Assembly: GCF_900111875.1 (NCBI RefSeq)
Contig: NZ_FOJU01000001.1
Coordinates: 558,001 to 622,000, forward strand
Source of the DNA: Poseidonocella pacifica
GTDB lineage: Bacteria; Pseudomonadota; Alphaproteobacteria; Rhodobacterales; Rhodobacteraceae
Direction: 5' to 3'
DNA length: 64,000 nt
The notes under the pieces were generated by a model. That model did no database searches and was not told the origin of the DNA. It saw only the letters and a list, made by a program, of their open reading frames with translations. The position numbers were made by a program, and so were the translations under genes. Shown piece by piece: positions 1 through 9,127 of the stretch. Positions within the stretch are counted from its first letter, which is position 1. Every line of letters begins with the position of its first letter.

Positions 1-108
1 ATGGGGCTGCTTCTGTGGACCATCGGTTTGATGATGCTCACCGGGGGGTTCTCCGATCTGTCTTACTGGTTGCTAGAGACGTTCCCCGGTCTTGCCCGTC
101 TCGGTTGA
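1..108 (+). CDS. C-terminal end of a CcdA-like membrane protein (partial)
   Basis: The first 108 bases read as an open frame ending in TGA; the gene begins before the window. The visible 35 residues hold a hydrophobic helix followed by an amphipathic tail (FSDLSYWLLETFPGLARLG). This resembles the end of CcdA/DsbD-type thiol-disulfide transporters and of the SoxV protein encoded later in this window, which ends in WFPAFTSFG. The family shuttles electrons across the inner membrane for cytochrome c maturation. Base 1 is an ATG in frame, but it is probably an internal methionine because 35 residues is too short for the family. The family call is an inference from a short tail and is uncertain. 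Confidence 0.45.
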   Translation: MGLLLWTIGLMMLTGGFSDLSYWLLETFPGLARLG

Positions 109-165
109 GGCTTTCTCCTTCGCTGCAGCGCATGTAGGCTTTCGGTCGAGCAGCAGAGGTAAAAC

Positions 166-1326
166 GTGGCGGGTGATGTAAGGACACGGGCGGTTTTCTA
201 CATTCCGGGCTTCGATCCATTTCCGCCGCGCCGCTACCGCGAGTTGTACCGGCGCGAGGCGGCGCAGCAGGCGCAGATTTCCGGCTACCGGCTCAAACTT
301 CGGGGCGAGGGTTCGGCCCGCTGGGTGGTCGAAGCAGAGATTGACGGGGTGGCGACCCGCTCGGAGTTCGAAGTGCTTTCATGGTCCGATCTCGTGCAAA
401 GGGGCATGGGCGGGGGAATCGGCGCAAGCTACATCCAGCTTTTATCGGTCATGCGGGCCTATCTCGGCTCCGGGGCCTTTCCCGCAATGTTGCGCCTGCG
501 GAAGGGGCCTGTGCTCGCCGCCCTCTATCCCGTTCTGATGCTCCTGGGGCAACTCTTCTTTGCGATCTTGCTTGGGGTCATTCTGGGCGGGGTGCACTGG
601 GCGCTTGGGGCGGCGGCGTTCGCCGCGGTGCTTTGGGCTGGCTACCGCGCCGACCGGTACCTCTACGCCTATTACCTGCTGCACGATTATGCCTACACCG
701 CCCGCGATGGCGGAGAGATTTCGCATGAATTGTCGGATCGACTGGCCACGTTCACGGCACGTATTCGCGAGGCGTTGGAGGGAGATGTCGACGAAGTGCT
801 CGTGGTCGGGCATTCTTCGGGTGCCCATCTTGCTGTGATCGCGCTGGCCGATCTGCTGCGTGGCGGCGCGCCCGCCGGTCCGCAGCTTTCGCTTCTCACC
901 TTGGGGCACGTTACCCCCATGGCGGCCTTTCTTCCTCGGGCTTGGCGACTGCGCCGCGATTTGCGGGCTCTCTCCACGGCGGAGGGGTTGAACTGGGTTG
1001 ATGTGACTGCTCCGGGCGATGGCTGCTGTTTTGCGCTATGCGATCCGGTGGCGGTCTGCGGGGTTGCCCCAGAGGCGCAGACGCTGCCCCTCGTGATGTC
1101 AGCGCGGTTCTCGGAAACCCTCTCAGCAGAGCGTCAGCGCCAAATGCGCTGGCGGTTTTTCCGGATCCACTTCCAGTATCTTTGCGCTTTCGACGCCCCG
1201 ATGGATTACGATTACTTCGCTATCACGGCTGGTCCGACCTCCCTTGGCGCGCGTTTCAAAGGTCGTGCGCATTCCCCCTCCCGGATCGCACGCGCCGCAT
1301 CACCGCATCGGAGCCTGTCGCCATGA
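166..1326 (+). CDS. Membrane-anchored alpha/beta hydrolase-like protein
   Basis: A 386-residue protein. The GTG start has an AGAGG-like ribosome site just upstream (155-160). Residues about 117-160 form two hydrophobic segments separated by a short turn, so the protein is probably membrane anchored. Residues 211-219 (VLVVGHSSG) form the nucleophile elbow GxSxG of serine hydrolases, with Ser217 as the candidate nucleophile; a catalytic Asp and His should lie in the C-terminal half but I cannot assign them. The substrate is unknown; lipid or ester hydrolysis is possible. Its TGA overlaps the ATG of the downstream P450 gene (ATGA), so the two are probably translationally coupled and may act on related substrates. 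Confidence 0.7.
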   Translation: MAGDVRTRAVFYIPGFDPFPPRRYRELYRREAAQQAQISGYRLKLRGEGSARWVVEAEIDGVATRSEFEVLSWSDLVQRGMGGGIGASYIQLLSVMRAYLGSGAFPAMLRLRKGPVLAALYPVLMLLGQLFFAILLGVILGGVHWALGAAAFAAVLWAGYRADRYLYAYYLLHDYAYTARDGGEISHELSDRLATFTARIREALEGDVDEVLVVGHSSGAHLAVIALADLLRGGAPAGPQLSLLTLGHVTPMAAFLPRAWRLRRDLRALSTAEGLNWVDVTAPGDGCCFALCDPVAVCGVAPEAQTLPLVMSARFSETLSAERQRQMRWRFFRIHFQYLCAFDAPMDYDYFAITAGPTSLGARFKGRAHSPSRIARAASPHRSLSP

Positions 1327-2663
1327 CGGACTGGCCCCCGAAACCGGTACCGCGCGCGGAGCGGGTTTCACTGTTGCGCTATGCTCGGCTATTTCGCCGC
1401 GATATCCTGTCGGCCCAGCCCGCGCGGCTTTACCGCGCTCGAATGGCCGACTTCAAGACACCGTTCTTTCGCTCCGTTCTCTTGAATGAGCCGTCCCTAG
1501 TGGATGAAGTTCTTCGCCAACGCCCCGGAGATTTTCCAAAGTCGGACCGTGTGGGCGAAGGTTTGCGCCCCTTGCTGGGCCGGTCCGTATTTGTGACCAA
1601 CGGGGATGATTGGGCGCGACAGCGCAGGATCATAGATCCGGCCTTTGAGGGCGGGCGATTGCGCGAAAGTTTCCCAGCGATGCGTGACGCAGCGGATGCC
1701 GCAGCCGAACGTCTTGGCGCACGAGCCGGAACCCGGGTAGAGATCGAGGCCGAGGCAAGCCATGCGGCGGCGGATGTAATCTTTCGCTCCCTCTTTTCAC
1801 TGCCCATAGATGACGATGACGCGGCGCGGGTGTTCGCGGCGTTTCAGGCGTATCAGCGGTCTGCACCTGTCCTGAACCTCGCAGCGCTTTTGCCGCTTCC
1901 CCGGTGGATGCCGCGCCCGTTTCGCCGTGGCACGCGGAGCCAAGCACGCAAGATCCGTGCTCTGATTTCTGACCTGACTGCGGCCCGCGCCGAACAGATC
2001 GCCCAAGGTAGCGCGCCGTACGATCTCGCCACAAAGATCATGACTACCGTCGATCCGGAGACAGGTGCCGGGTTCACCACGGAAGAGATGATCGACCAAG
2101 TCGCGATCTTCTTCCTTGCGGGTCACGAGACCAGCGCCAGCGCGCTTGCTTGGGCCTTGTATCTGGTCGCGGGCGCGCCGGAATGGCAAACTCGCGTCGC
2201 GGAAGAGGCCCGCGCAAATCCCGTGGAACAGTTGTCCGACCTCTCGCGCCTTCAGCTCACCAGGGATGTCTTTCGAGAAACCCTCAGGCTCTATCCTCCA
2301 GTTCCGATGATGGTGCGCGAGGCGTTGCGACCGGAAACTTTCCGAGGGCGAGATTTTCCACGGGGCACACAGGTTGTCGTGTCTCCGTGGCACCTGCACC
2401 GGCACGAACGCCACTGGCATGACCCGGATGGATTTGACCCAAGCCGGTGGCGGAGAGAGATGCCGCGACAGGCCTTTGTGCCATTCTCCGCCGGACCGCG
2501 TGCCTGTCCGGGGGCGGGATTCGCGATGGCCGAAGGAGTACTGCTGCTTTCGCGCCTGCTTCGGGAGTTCACATTTGCGCCGGCGGAGACGCCCGTGCCG
2601 ATCGCGCAACTGACGGTACGGTCCCGCGATGGTATCTTCCTCAACGTCACTCATCGCCGTTGA
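1323..2663 (+). CDS. Cytochrome P450
   Basis: A 446-residue cytochrome P450 monooxygenase. Landmarks in order: the I-helix motif AGHETSASALAW, the K-helix ExxR in ETLRLYPP, and the heme-binding loop FSAGPRACPG matching FxxGxRxCxG, with the axial cysteine near residue 395. There is no N-terminal membrane anchor, so it should be a soluble bacterial enzyme needing separate ferredoxin and reductase partners; none is encoded nearby. The frame stays open back to 1038, but the ATG at 1323 overlaps the stop of the upstream hydrolase gene and gives a normal family length. The substrate cannot be predicted; fatty acids or terpenoids are common for bacterial P450s of this length. Confidence 0.9.
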   Translation: MTDWPPKPVPRAERVSLLRYARLFRRDILSAQPARLYRARMADFKTPFFRSVLLNEPSLVDEVLRQRPGDFPKSDRVGEGLRPLLGRSVFVTNGDDWARQRRIIDPAFEGGRLRESFPAMRDAADAAAERLGARAGTRVEIEAEASHAAADVIFRSLFSLPIDDDDAARVFAAFQAYQRSAPVLNLAALLPLPRWMPRPFRRGTRSQARKIRALISDLTAARAEQIAQGSAPYDLATKIMTTVDPETGAGFTTEEMIDQVAIFFLAGHETSASALAWALYLVAGAPEWQTRVAEEARANPVEQLSDLSRLQLTRDVFRETLRLYPPVPMMVREALRPETFRGRDFPRGTQVVVSPWHLHRHERHWHDPDGFDPSRWRREMPRQAFVPFSAGPRACPGAGFAMAEGVLLLSRLLREFTFAPAETPVPIAQLTVRSRDGIFLNVTHRR

Positions 2664-2781
2664 CGTCTCCGGCAGGCGATGCGCCGCCAATCGTGCCGGG
2701 GGGATCAGATTCCTCTTGCAGTAGCAGGGGCGACATGATGCATCCTCAACGCTGGAAAATTGAGCCTTGAGGGCGGGTGAT

Positions 2782-3852
2782 ATGTGGAATGCCGTTCAAC
2801 CTTGGCTGGCCGCTGTAGCGGTGAAAGAGCGCTCCCTGCGCTACAAGATCACGTTTGTGGTATTGTCCTGTGGTATCTCCATTTGGCTTCGCTTCGCTCT
2901 GCACGATCAACTGCCCCTGGGCTTCCCCTATCTGACCTTCTTTCCCGCCGTGGTCCTGACGACCTTCTTCGCTGGAACCGGCGCAGGCATCGTGACCGGG
3001 GTGGTGTGCGGCCTCGCGTCATGGTTCTACTTCATCTATCCGATCAACTCATTCGGGCTTCATGCTTCGACCGCGCTGGCACTTGGGCTCTATATCTTCA
3101 TCATCGCCACGGACATCATCCTGATCCACGTGATGCGGCTCGTCCTGTTGCAACTCGATGAGGAACGGGACAATTCCGCCAGCTTGGCCCGCTCCCGCGA
3201 GTTGATGTTTTCAGAGCTTCAGCACCGGATTTCCAACAATCTCCAAGTCATCTCCGCGATGCTACAGCTTCAGCGCCGTGCGGTGAGCGATGCCACGGCG
3301 CGACAGGTGCTCGACGTGGCTGCGGGCCGCCTTGCGGTTGTCGCGCGTGTCCAGCGAAGCTTGCATGATCCCGACCGCCAGCAAGTCGAGGCGGGTGATC
3401 TGCTCCGGCGGGTTCTGCCGGATGTGGTGGAGGCAAGCGGATCCGGTCGGAAGGTCTCTCTCGCGATTGATGCGGAGCCTGTGGTGATCACGCCGGATCA
3501 ATCCATGCCCTTCGGCCTCATCGCGACGGAACTGGTCTCCAACGCGGTCGAGCACGGTCTGCCGGGGCAGGAGCGCTTGGTGATACGTGTACGGCTTGCG
3601 CGTGAGGACGGCGCGATCCGGCTCGACGTGCAGGACGACGGGAAAGGCTTCCCCGAGAGCTTCGATCTAAGCACGACGCGCTCGCTTGGGCTTATGATCG
3701 CACGGCAGTTTTCAGAGCAACTCGGCGGCGATCTCTCGGCAGAGAATGACGGCGGCGCCCGGGCGGTGCTCATTTTCCCCGAAGATGAAAACCTTGAGGC
3801 GCAGAGGAAAGACAATACGGCCAAGCCCGCCCGTGATGCCGCTCTCGCCTGA
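2782..3852 (+). CDS. Sensor histidine kinase, DUF4118 plus HisKA_2/HATPase type
   Basis: A 356-residue kinase. Residues about 20-125 are hydrophobic and resemble the DUF4118/KdpD-like transmembrane sensor module (PLGFPYLTFFPAVVLTT). Residues 145-155 (ELQHRISNNLQ) match the HisKA_2 dimerisation box, with His148 as the phospho-acceptor; an HATPase domain follows, with an N box (ELVSNAVEHGL), a G1 box (DDGKGF) and a SLGLMIARQF G2-like stretch. HisKA_2 kinases typically serve the general stress response or light signalling. ATG 2782 is preferred over TTG 2767 because GAGGGCGGG lies just ahead of it. No response regulator is adjacent, so it is an orphan kinase with an unknown signal. Confidence 0.85.
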   Translation: MWNAVQPWLAAVAVKERSLRYKITFVVLSCGISIWLRFALHDQLPLGFPYLTFFPAVVLTTFFAGTGAGIVTGVVCGLASWFYFIYPINSFGLHASTALALGLYIFIIATDIILIHVMRLVLLQLDEERDNSASLARSRELMFSELQHRISNNLQVISAMLQLQRRAVSDATARQVLDVAAGRLAVVARVQRSLHDPDRQQVEAGDLLRRVLPDVVEASGSGRKVSLAIDAEPVVITPDQSMPFGLIATELVSNAVEHGLPGQERLVIRVRLAREDGAIRLDVQDDGKGFPESFDLSTTRSLGLMIARQFSEQLGGDLSAENDGGARAVLIFPEDENLEAQRKDNTAKPARDAALA

Positions 3853-3936
3853 TCTTTCAGAGTATGATCCTGACTTCGGCGTGGCCCTGCGAATGGGAAC
3901 GACCATAGTCAGCCCGTCCCACATACAGGGCTGCGC

Positions 3937-5448
3937 CTAAGTGTTACCCTTGCGGGTGAAACGGGCCGCATCCATCGCGGCGCGGCGTATGGCGTTGGAT
4001 TTGTGTACCGTCTCCATATACTCCGCCTCGGGGTCGCTGTCATAGACGACCCCGCCACCCGCTTGGATATAGAGTTTTTCATCCTTCACGATCGCCGTGC
4101 GCAGCGCGATACACATATCCATGTCGCCGCCAGAGGAAAAATAGCCCACCCCGCCGCCATAGATCCCACGTTTTTCCGGCTCCAACTCGTCGATGATCTC
4201 CATCGCGCGAACCTTCGGCGCGCCCGAAACCGTGCCTGCGGGCAGCCCCGCAAGAAGAGCCGAGAGCGCGTCATGCTCCTCCGACAGCTCACCTACCACG
4301 TTGGAAACGATGTGCATGACATGGCTGTAGCGCTCTATGATGAACTTCTCCGTCGGACGTACGGTGCCGATCTTGGATACGCGGCCAGTGTCGTTGCGCC
4401 CCAGATCGAGCAGCATGAGGTGTTCGGCCAACTCCTTCTTATCGGAGAGCAGATCTTCCTCCAGCGCGCGATCCTCTTCGGGTGTGGCCCCCCGCGGGCG
4501 TGTTCCCGCGATGGGGCGGATGGTCACCTCTCGGCCAAAGACCCTGACAAGGATCTCGGGCGAAGCGCCGATCACCTGAAAGCCGCCGAAGTTGAAATAG
4601 AACATGAAGGGAGAGGGGTTGGTTCGCCGCAAGCTGCGATAGAGCGCAAAGGGTGGAAGCGGGAAATCCTGCGTCCAGCGCTGAGAAGGGACCACCTGAA
4701 AGATGTCGCCCGCCCGAATATAATCCTTCGCGGCCTCGACGGCGGCTTTGTAATCTTCCTTCGCGAAATTGGAGACGGGCGGCGGCACGTCCTCTGCTTC
4801 GCCCAGATCCCTCGAAACGGCGGGCAGGGCGCGTTCAAGGTCGCGCACTGCGTCCATCACCCGCTCAGCAGCTTGGGCATATGCAGCCTTGGCCGACTGA
4901 CCTTCACGCACCCACGCGGGGGAGACAACCGTAACCTCGCCCTTGACCCCATCGAGCACGGCCACGACCGAGGGCCGCATGAGCATGGCATCAGGCAACC
5001 CGAGAGGATCGGGATTGACGTTCGGCAGATGCTCCACAAGCCGGATCATGTCGTAACCCAGATAGCCGAAAAGCCCCGCCGCAGATTGCGGCAGATCATC
5101 GGGCAGATCTATGCGACTCTCGGCGATGAGCGCACGCAAGGTCGCAAGGGGATCGCCGTCTAGCGGTTCGAACGCCCCCTCGTCGAAACGCGCTTGCCGG
5201 TTGATGCGGCTTTCTTTCCCATGACATTGCCAGATGACGTCCGGCTTCATGCCGATGATGGAATATCGGCCCCGAACTTCGCCGCCTGTCACGGACTCCA
5301 GCATGAAGGCATCCCGCGCCGCGCCCGAAAGTTTGAGCATGAGGGAGACCGGCGTATCGAGGTCAGCCGCTAGGCGGGTGTACACGATCTGGTTGGCGCC
5401 GCTGTCATACCCGGCGCGGAACGTATCGAAATCGGTCGTGAGGCTCAT
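3937..5448 (-). CDS. trpE: Anthranilate synthase component I
   Basis: A 503-residue TrpE, the chorismate-binding subunit that makes anthranilate with a glutaminase partner (TrpG) in tryptophan synthesis. The N-terminal domain carries the LES element of the tryptophan feedback site (MLESVTGG). The C-terminal chorismate-binding domain holds the strongly conserved blocks IAGTRPRG, HLMLLDLGRNDTGRVSK, GTVSGAPKVRAMEIIDELE and GGGVVYDSDPEAEY. The gene lies 5 bases after the ppiD-like stop on the same strand, which suggests co-transcription. No trpG, trpD or trpC lies in the remaining window, and no leader peptide or attenuator was recognised. Confidence 0.96.
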   Translation of the reverse strand: MSLTTDFDTFRAGYDSGANQIVYTRLAADLDTPVSLMLKLSGAARDAFMLESVTGGEVRGRYSIIGMKPDVIWQCHGKESRINRQARFDEGAFEPLDGDPLATLRALIAESRIDLPDDLPQSAAGLFGYLGYDMIRLVEHLPNVNPDPLGLPDAMLMRPSVVAVLDGVKGEVTVVSPAWVREGQSAKAAYAQAAERVMDAVRDLERALPAVSRDLGEAEDVPPPVSNFAKEDYKAAVEAAKDYIRAGDIFQVVPSQRWTQDFPLPPFALYRSLRRTNPSPFMFYFNFGGFQVIGASPEILVRVFGREVTIRPIAGTRPRGATPEEDRALEEDLLSDKKELAEHLMLLDLGRNDTGRVSKIGTVRPTEKFIIERYSHVMHIVSNVVGELSEEHDALSALLAGLPAGTVSGAPKVRAMEIIDELEPEKRGIYGGGVGYFSSGGDMDMCIALRTAIVKDEKLYIQAGGGVVYDSDPEAEYMETVHKSNAIRRAAMDAARFTRKGNT

Positions 5449-5453
5449 GGGAC

Positions 5454-7298
5454 CTACTGGAAATTAACGTTGACGGCGTTCAGGACCTGCTGATCGATAC
5501 GGACGCCAAGTCGGCTGCGGAGCGCATTGGCATAGGCCGTCCCGATATCCGCGGCGAGGCTCTGCGCGGCCTGATCCGAAATGCGTGTCGCGATTTCGCG
5601 CAGGTCATCGGCTTCGGGGTCGGGCTCGGTGATTTCATCAAGGCGCAGGACGTAAACCGCATTTTCGCCTGATACGGTTTCGATATCACCCGTCTCCATG
5701 GCAAAGACCGTATCGAGAAGCGCACCCGGCATGTCCGCAAGAAAATCTCTGCGGGTGAGGTTGGTTTCACTGGTCGGAGCAAGACCGGCCTCTTCGAAGG
5801 AGGCACCTTCGCGCAGTTGCGGCAGGATCTCTTCCGCGCGGGCGTTTAGCCTTTCGGCCGTCTGCTGGGCGTCCCAGTCGGCGCGCACCTCTTCGGCCAC
5901 GTCTTCGAACGGGGCGCTGCGCGCGGCGACCACCTCATCAAGACGCACGGCAAAGATACCGCCATCCGTCAATTCGGTGACCTCGGGATAGTCTTCCTCG
6001 CTCGCTGTGCGGGCAGCATCGTTAAAGCTGTCGTAGGCAGCGATGTCTTCAGCAATCCCGGCGCGCCAGTCGATCGTGCCGATTTCCATGTCCGTTTCGT
6101 CGGCAATTTCCTCGAGAGTTGCGCCGCCGGCCAAGCGGTCATCGATATCCGAGGCTTGGGCTTCGATGGTGCGGCGGGCGCGTTCCATGGCGAGATCCTC
6201 CCGCAGGAACGGCACTGCCTCTTCAAAGCTGGTCTCCGTCGCGTCGATCACGCCGTTTACCCGAAACAGGGCCGGGCCGAAGTCTGTATCGATCGGGCCG
6301 ACCACATTGCCATTCGCTGCGGCAAACACCGGATCACCCGCCGCGCCGAGGCTCTCGCGGGTCACGTCCCCGAGGTCGATATCCGCAAGTTCCAACCCAC
6401 GAGCGATCACAGCCGCTTCGAAGGGGATTTCAGCAGCGTCGATTTGCCCGCGCACCTCTTCCGCCGCCTCAAGATCCGGAAAGACCAGTCGTTCCACAAG
6501 GCGCCGCTCGGGCTGTACAAATTCGTCGATCCGCTCTTCATAGCTCTCGCGCAGGGCGTCTTCGTCCACTGTCACATCGCCGACAATCATGTCGGGCAGT
6601 AGCCACGCATAGGTGATGCGCTTGGTTTCCGGGATCATGTAGCGTGCGGCGTTTTCCTCATGAAAGGCGCGCAAGTCCTCATCCGAGGGCTCGGACAGGG
6701 GCGCGTTGAGGGTGTTGGCTTCGATCGGGGCATAGGTGAAACTGCGCCGCTCACCCAGATAGGTGAACATGAGCGTCTCATAGGCGTCCGGCATGTCGAT
6801 GCCGGTATTGATTGCTCGCTCCAGAAGGCCCCGCGCCGCATCGCGCCGCAATTGATCTTCGAACTCCGCTTCGGTCAGGCCGTTGCTTTGCAGGGCAAAG
6901 GCATAGGCATCGCGGTCGAAGGTGCCATCGGATTTGCGCAGGTTCGGAATGGCGAGGATCTGCTCGCGCAGAAACTCATCACCGGCGGAGATCCCGAGGT
7001 GCGAGGTTTCGACCTCCAGCGCGACGGCCCCCACCAAGCGCGAGATCGCGACCCGGTCAAGGCCGATCGATTGGGCTTCGGCAAAAGGAATGCTCCGCTG
7101 GGCCTGCGTTTCCGCTTCGTTGATGACCTGCTGGACTTCGCGGGCATAGCGTTCGATGGCAATTCCCTCGCCGCCCACATCGCCGACGGTTCGAGACGTG
7201 CCCGACAAACCCGTCGCTCCGAATCCGGCAAGCCCGACAATCAGGAGGGCCAAAAGGCCGAAGACAAGGAGATTGGAGATCTTTTTCTTCGCAGCCAT
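5454..7298 (-). CDS. ppiD: Periplasmic peptidyl-prolyl isomerase/chaperone, PpiD-like
   Basis: A 614-residue SurA/PpiD-family protein, close in length to E. coli PpiD. It has a short basic N terminus (MAAKKKISN), one transmembrane helix at residues about 10-30, a SurA_N-like chaperone region, a central parvulin-like (PPIC) region and a long acidic C-terminal chaperone region. It should be anchored in the inner membrane and assist folding of newly exported outer-membrane and periplasmic proteins. It precedes trpE by 5 bases on the same strand. The parvulin domain looks divergent, so chaperone activity is safer to infer than isomerase activity. Confidence 0.88.
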   Translation of the reverse strand: MAAKKKISNLLVFGLLALLIVGLAGFGATGLSGTSRTVGDVGGEGIAIERYAREVQQVINEAETQAQRSIPFAEAQSIGLDRVAISRLVGAVALEVETSHLGISAGDEFLREQILAIPNLRKSDGTFDRDAYAFALQSNGLTEAEFEDQLRRDAARGLLERAINTGIDMPDAYETLMFTYLGERRSFTYAPIEANTLNAPLSEPSDEDLRAFHEENAARYMIPETKRITYAWLLPDMIVGDVTVDEDALRESYEERIDEFVQPERRLVERLVFPDLEAAEEVRGQIDAAEIPFEAAVIARGLELADIDLGDVTRESLGAAGDPVFAAANGNVVGPIDTDFGPALFRVNGVIDATETSFEEAVPFLREDLAMERARRTIEAQASDIDDRLAGGATLEEIADETDMEIGTIDWRAGIAEDIAAYDSFNDAARTASEEDYPEVTELTDGGIFAVRLDEVVAARSAPFEDVAEEVRADWDAQQTAERLNARAEEILPQLREGASFEEAGLAPTSETNLTRRDFLADMPGALLDTVFAMETGDIETVSGENAVYVLRLDEITEPDPEADDLREIATRISDQAAQSLAADIGTAYANALRSRLGVRIDQQVLNAVNVNFQ

Positions 7299-7370
7299 GT
7301 GCTCGTAGCCCTTCCGTCCGTGGTGGCATCTTCTCTATGCGCGGGGCACGCGCGGTGCAAGGCGGGGTTT

Positions 7371-8540
7371 TCAGGGGGCGAAATTCGCAAGCCTCTCGTA
7401 AAGCTCGGTGATCTCCTGCGTGTCGATATTTGCGAACGCGATCCGCACCTCCCGCGCCCCTGCTGGGTCCGCATCAGGCCGGAACATCGTGCCGGGAAGC
7501 AGCAAGATCCCGGATTGTGAAACCAAACGCTTCGCCAGAGCATCGGAGGGGATTTCGAAGGGATGTTCGAGATAGGCGAAATATGCACCCACACCTTTGA
7601 GCCGCCACCCGAGGCCTGCGAGGCGAGGGAGACCATCGGAAATCGCGCGCCGCCGCTTCAGGATTTCGGCCCGCTCACCCGCAAGCCAGCTATCAAGGTT
7701 TTCGATCCCCCAAAGCGCGGCTCTCTGCCCCAGTTGGGGGGGGCAGATTGCGACCGTATCAAGGAACTTTTCCACCTCGGACAAAAAGTCGATCCCCCCG
7801 AGGATTGCGCCGGTGCGGTGCCCGGTAAGCCGGTAGGATTTGGAAAACGAATAGAGATGAATGACCGTATCATGCCAGTCTTCGTCCTCCAGAAGAGGAT
7901 GAGGGGCGCCCTCCATCGCATGGAAATCACGGTATGTTTCGTCTACGATGAGCTTTATGCCAGCATCACGGGCGAGGTCGCGGAATGCCGCTAGAAGCGC
8001 GGGTGGATACTCAACCCCGCCGGGATTGTTCGGAGTGACGAGCGCGATGGCGCGGGTGCGCGGCGTGATAAGCTCTTTGGCCCACTGCGGATCGGGGAGC
8101 AGATCGTCGCCGGTCGACAGCGGAACAGCCCGCACTCCAGACATATCGAGCCACATTTTATGATTGAAGTACCAAGGAGTTGGAAGGAGGATTTCATCCC
8201 CCTCCGCAGTGAGTGCGGCAATCGTTGCGGCAAAGGCTTGGTTGCACCCGGCAGTGATTGCGAACTGATCGCCATCGACACGGCCACCGTAGATCGCAGA
8301 GGTCCGCGCGGCGAGGGCGTCTCGCAGCGCCGCATTGCCAAGCACCGGCCCATAGAGATGGCAGGCGGGATCGCGCAACGCCTCCGCCATCGCTTGCTGC
8401 AAGGCGTCGGGCGGCGGGTCTACCGGCGCTGCCTGGCTCACGTTGAGCAGCGGTCGCTCAGGCGGGAACACAATCCCGTCGAGCCAACGGCGCGCCTCCA
8501 TCACGGGGGGCGAAAAGGTCGAAGCGGTGCGGGTGGTCAT
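7371..8540 (-). CDS. Class I/II PLP-dependent aminotransferase
   Basis: A 389-residue fold-type I aminotransferase. The PLP-binding lysine is expected at Lys234 in SFSKSYRLTGHR, the phosphate-binding Arg in the same loop, and the cofactor-ring Asp at residue 200 in IVDETYRDF. VTPNNPGG is the conserved Asn loop. It resembles aspartate/aromatic-type enzymes of AspC subfamily I; the substrate is not predictable from sequence alone. It lies on the same strand as gpt, with a gap of about 70 bases, and before the ppiD-trpE pair, so it may belong to a longer minus-strand unit. Confidence 0.9.
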   Translation of the reverse strand: MTTRTASTFSPPVMEARRWLDGIVFPPERPLLNVSQAAPVDPPPDALQQAMAEALRDPACHLYGPVLGNAALRDALAARTSAIYGGRVDGDQFAITAGCNQAFAATIAALTAEGDEILLPTPWYFNHKMWLDMSGVRAVPLSTGDDLLPDPQWAKELITPRTRAIALVTPNNPGGVEYPPALLAAFRDLARDAGIKLIVDETYRDFHAMEGAPHPLLEDEDWHDTVIHLYSFSKSYRLTGHRTGAILGGIDFLSEVEKFLDTVAICPPQLGQRAALWGIENLDSWLAGERAEILKRRRAISDGLPRLAGLGWRLKGVGAYFAYLEHPFEIPSDALAKRLVSQSGILLLPGTMFRPDADPAGAREVRIAFANIDTQEITELYERLANFAP

Positions 8541-8612
8541 TGACGTTGGCCCGTGATGAAGTTGGGCGCCCGTGGCGCGAGGAGAGGGGTGACGTAGCGC
8601 GGGCGCGCGGCC

Positions 8613-9116
8613 TCAGTCCGTGCCGCGATACGGCTCGACGTACTGAAGCGCCATGTCCCATGGGAAGAAAATCCAAGTGTCCTGACTGACTTCCGTGATG
8701 AAGGTATCGACCATAGGGCGGCCCTTTGGCTTGGCATAGACTGTGGCGACATGTGCCTTGGGCATGTGATTGCGCACGACCTCGAGTGTCCGGCCCGTGT
8801 CGACAAGGTCATCAATGATCAAAACGCCGGTGCCATCGCCCACCACGTCCATATCGGGGGATTTGATGACCGTCGGCTCTGACTGTGTCTGGTGGTTGTA
8901 GGATTTCACGCTGATCGTATCAACGATCCGGATGTCCAACTCGCGCGCGACGATCATCGCGGGGGCCATGCCGCCACGTGTGATCGCGATAACCATTCGC
9001 CATCCGCCATCCGCAGGGCCATGACCCTGGAGCCGCCACGCAAGAGCGCGCGCGTCGCGATGCAATTGATCCCAGCTTACGTGGAAACCTTTTTCGTGGG
9101 GTAGGCGATCGGTCAT
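8613..9116 (-). CDS. gpt: Xanthine phosphoribosyltransferase
   Basis: A 167-residue type I phosphoribosyltransferase that salvages xanthine and guanine to XMP/GMP using PRPP. The PRPP-binding motif [13 protein letters not shown] is intact, ITRGGMAPA is the conserved N-terminal loop, and WIFFPWD is the purine hood region typical of Gpt. The open frame continues upstream to 9260, but ATG 9116 ([15 protein letters not shown]) gives the usual family start and length. It lies 11 bases after the end of a LysE-family gene on the same strand. Confidence 0.92.
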   Translation of the reverse strand: MTDRLPHEKGFHVSWDQLHRDARALAWRLQGHGPADGGWRMVIAITRGGMAPAMIVARELDIRIVDTISVKSYNHQTQSEPTVIKSPDMDVVGDGTGVLIIDDLVDTGRTLEVVRNHMPKAHVATVYAKPKGRPMVDTFITEVSQDTWIFFPWDMALQYVEPYRGTD

Positions 9117-9127
9117 GTCGGGCTCCG

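Noticed and set aside
1038-1322. Upstream extension of the P450 frame
   Set aside because: It would overlap the hydrolase gene by almost 290 bases; the ATG at 1323 gives normal length and an ATGA coupling.
4003-5163. 386-codon plus-strand frame across trpE
   Set aside because: Antisense to TrpE, with Arg/His-rich composition typical of shadow frames and no family motif.
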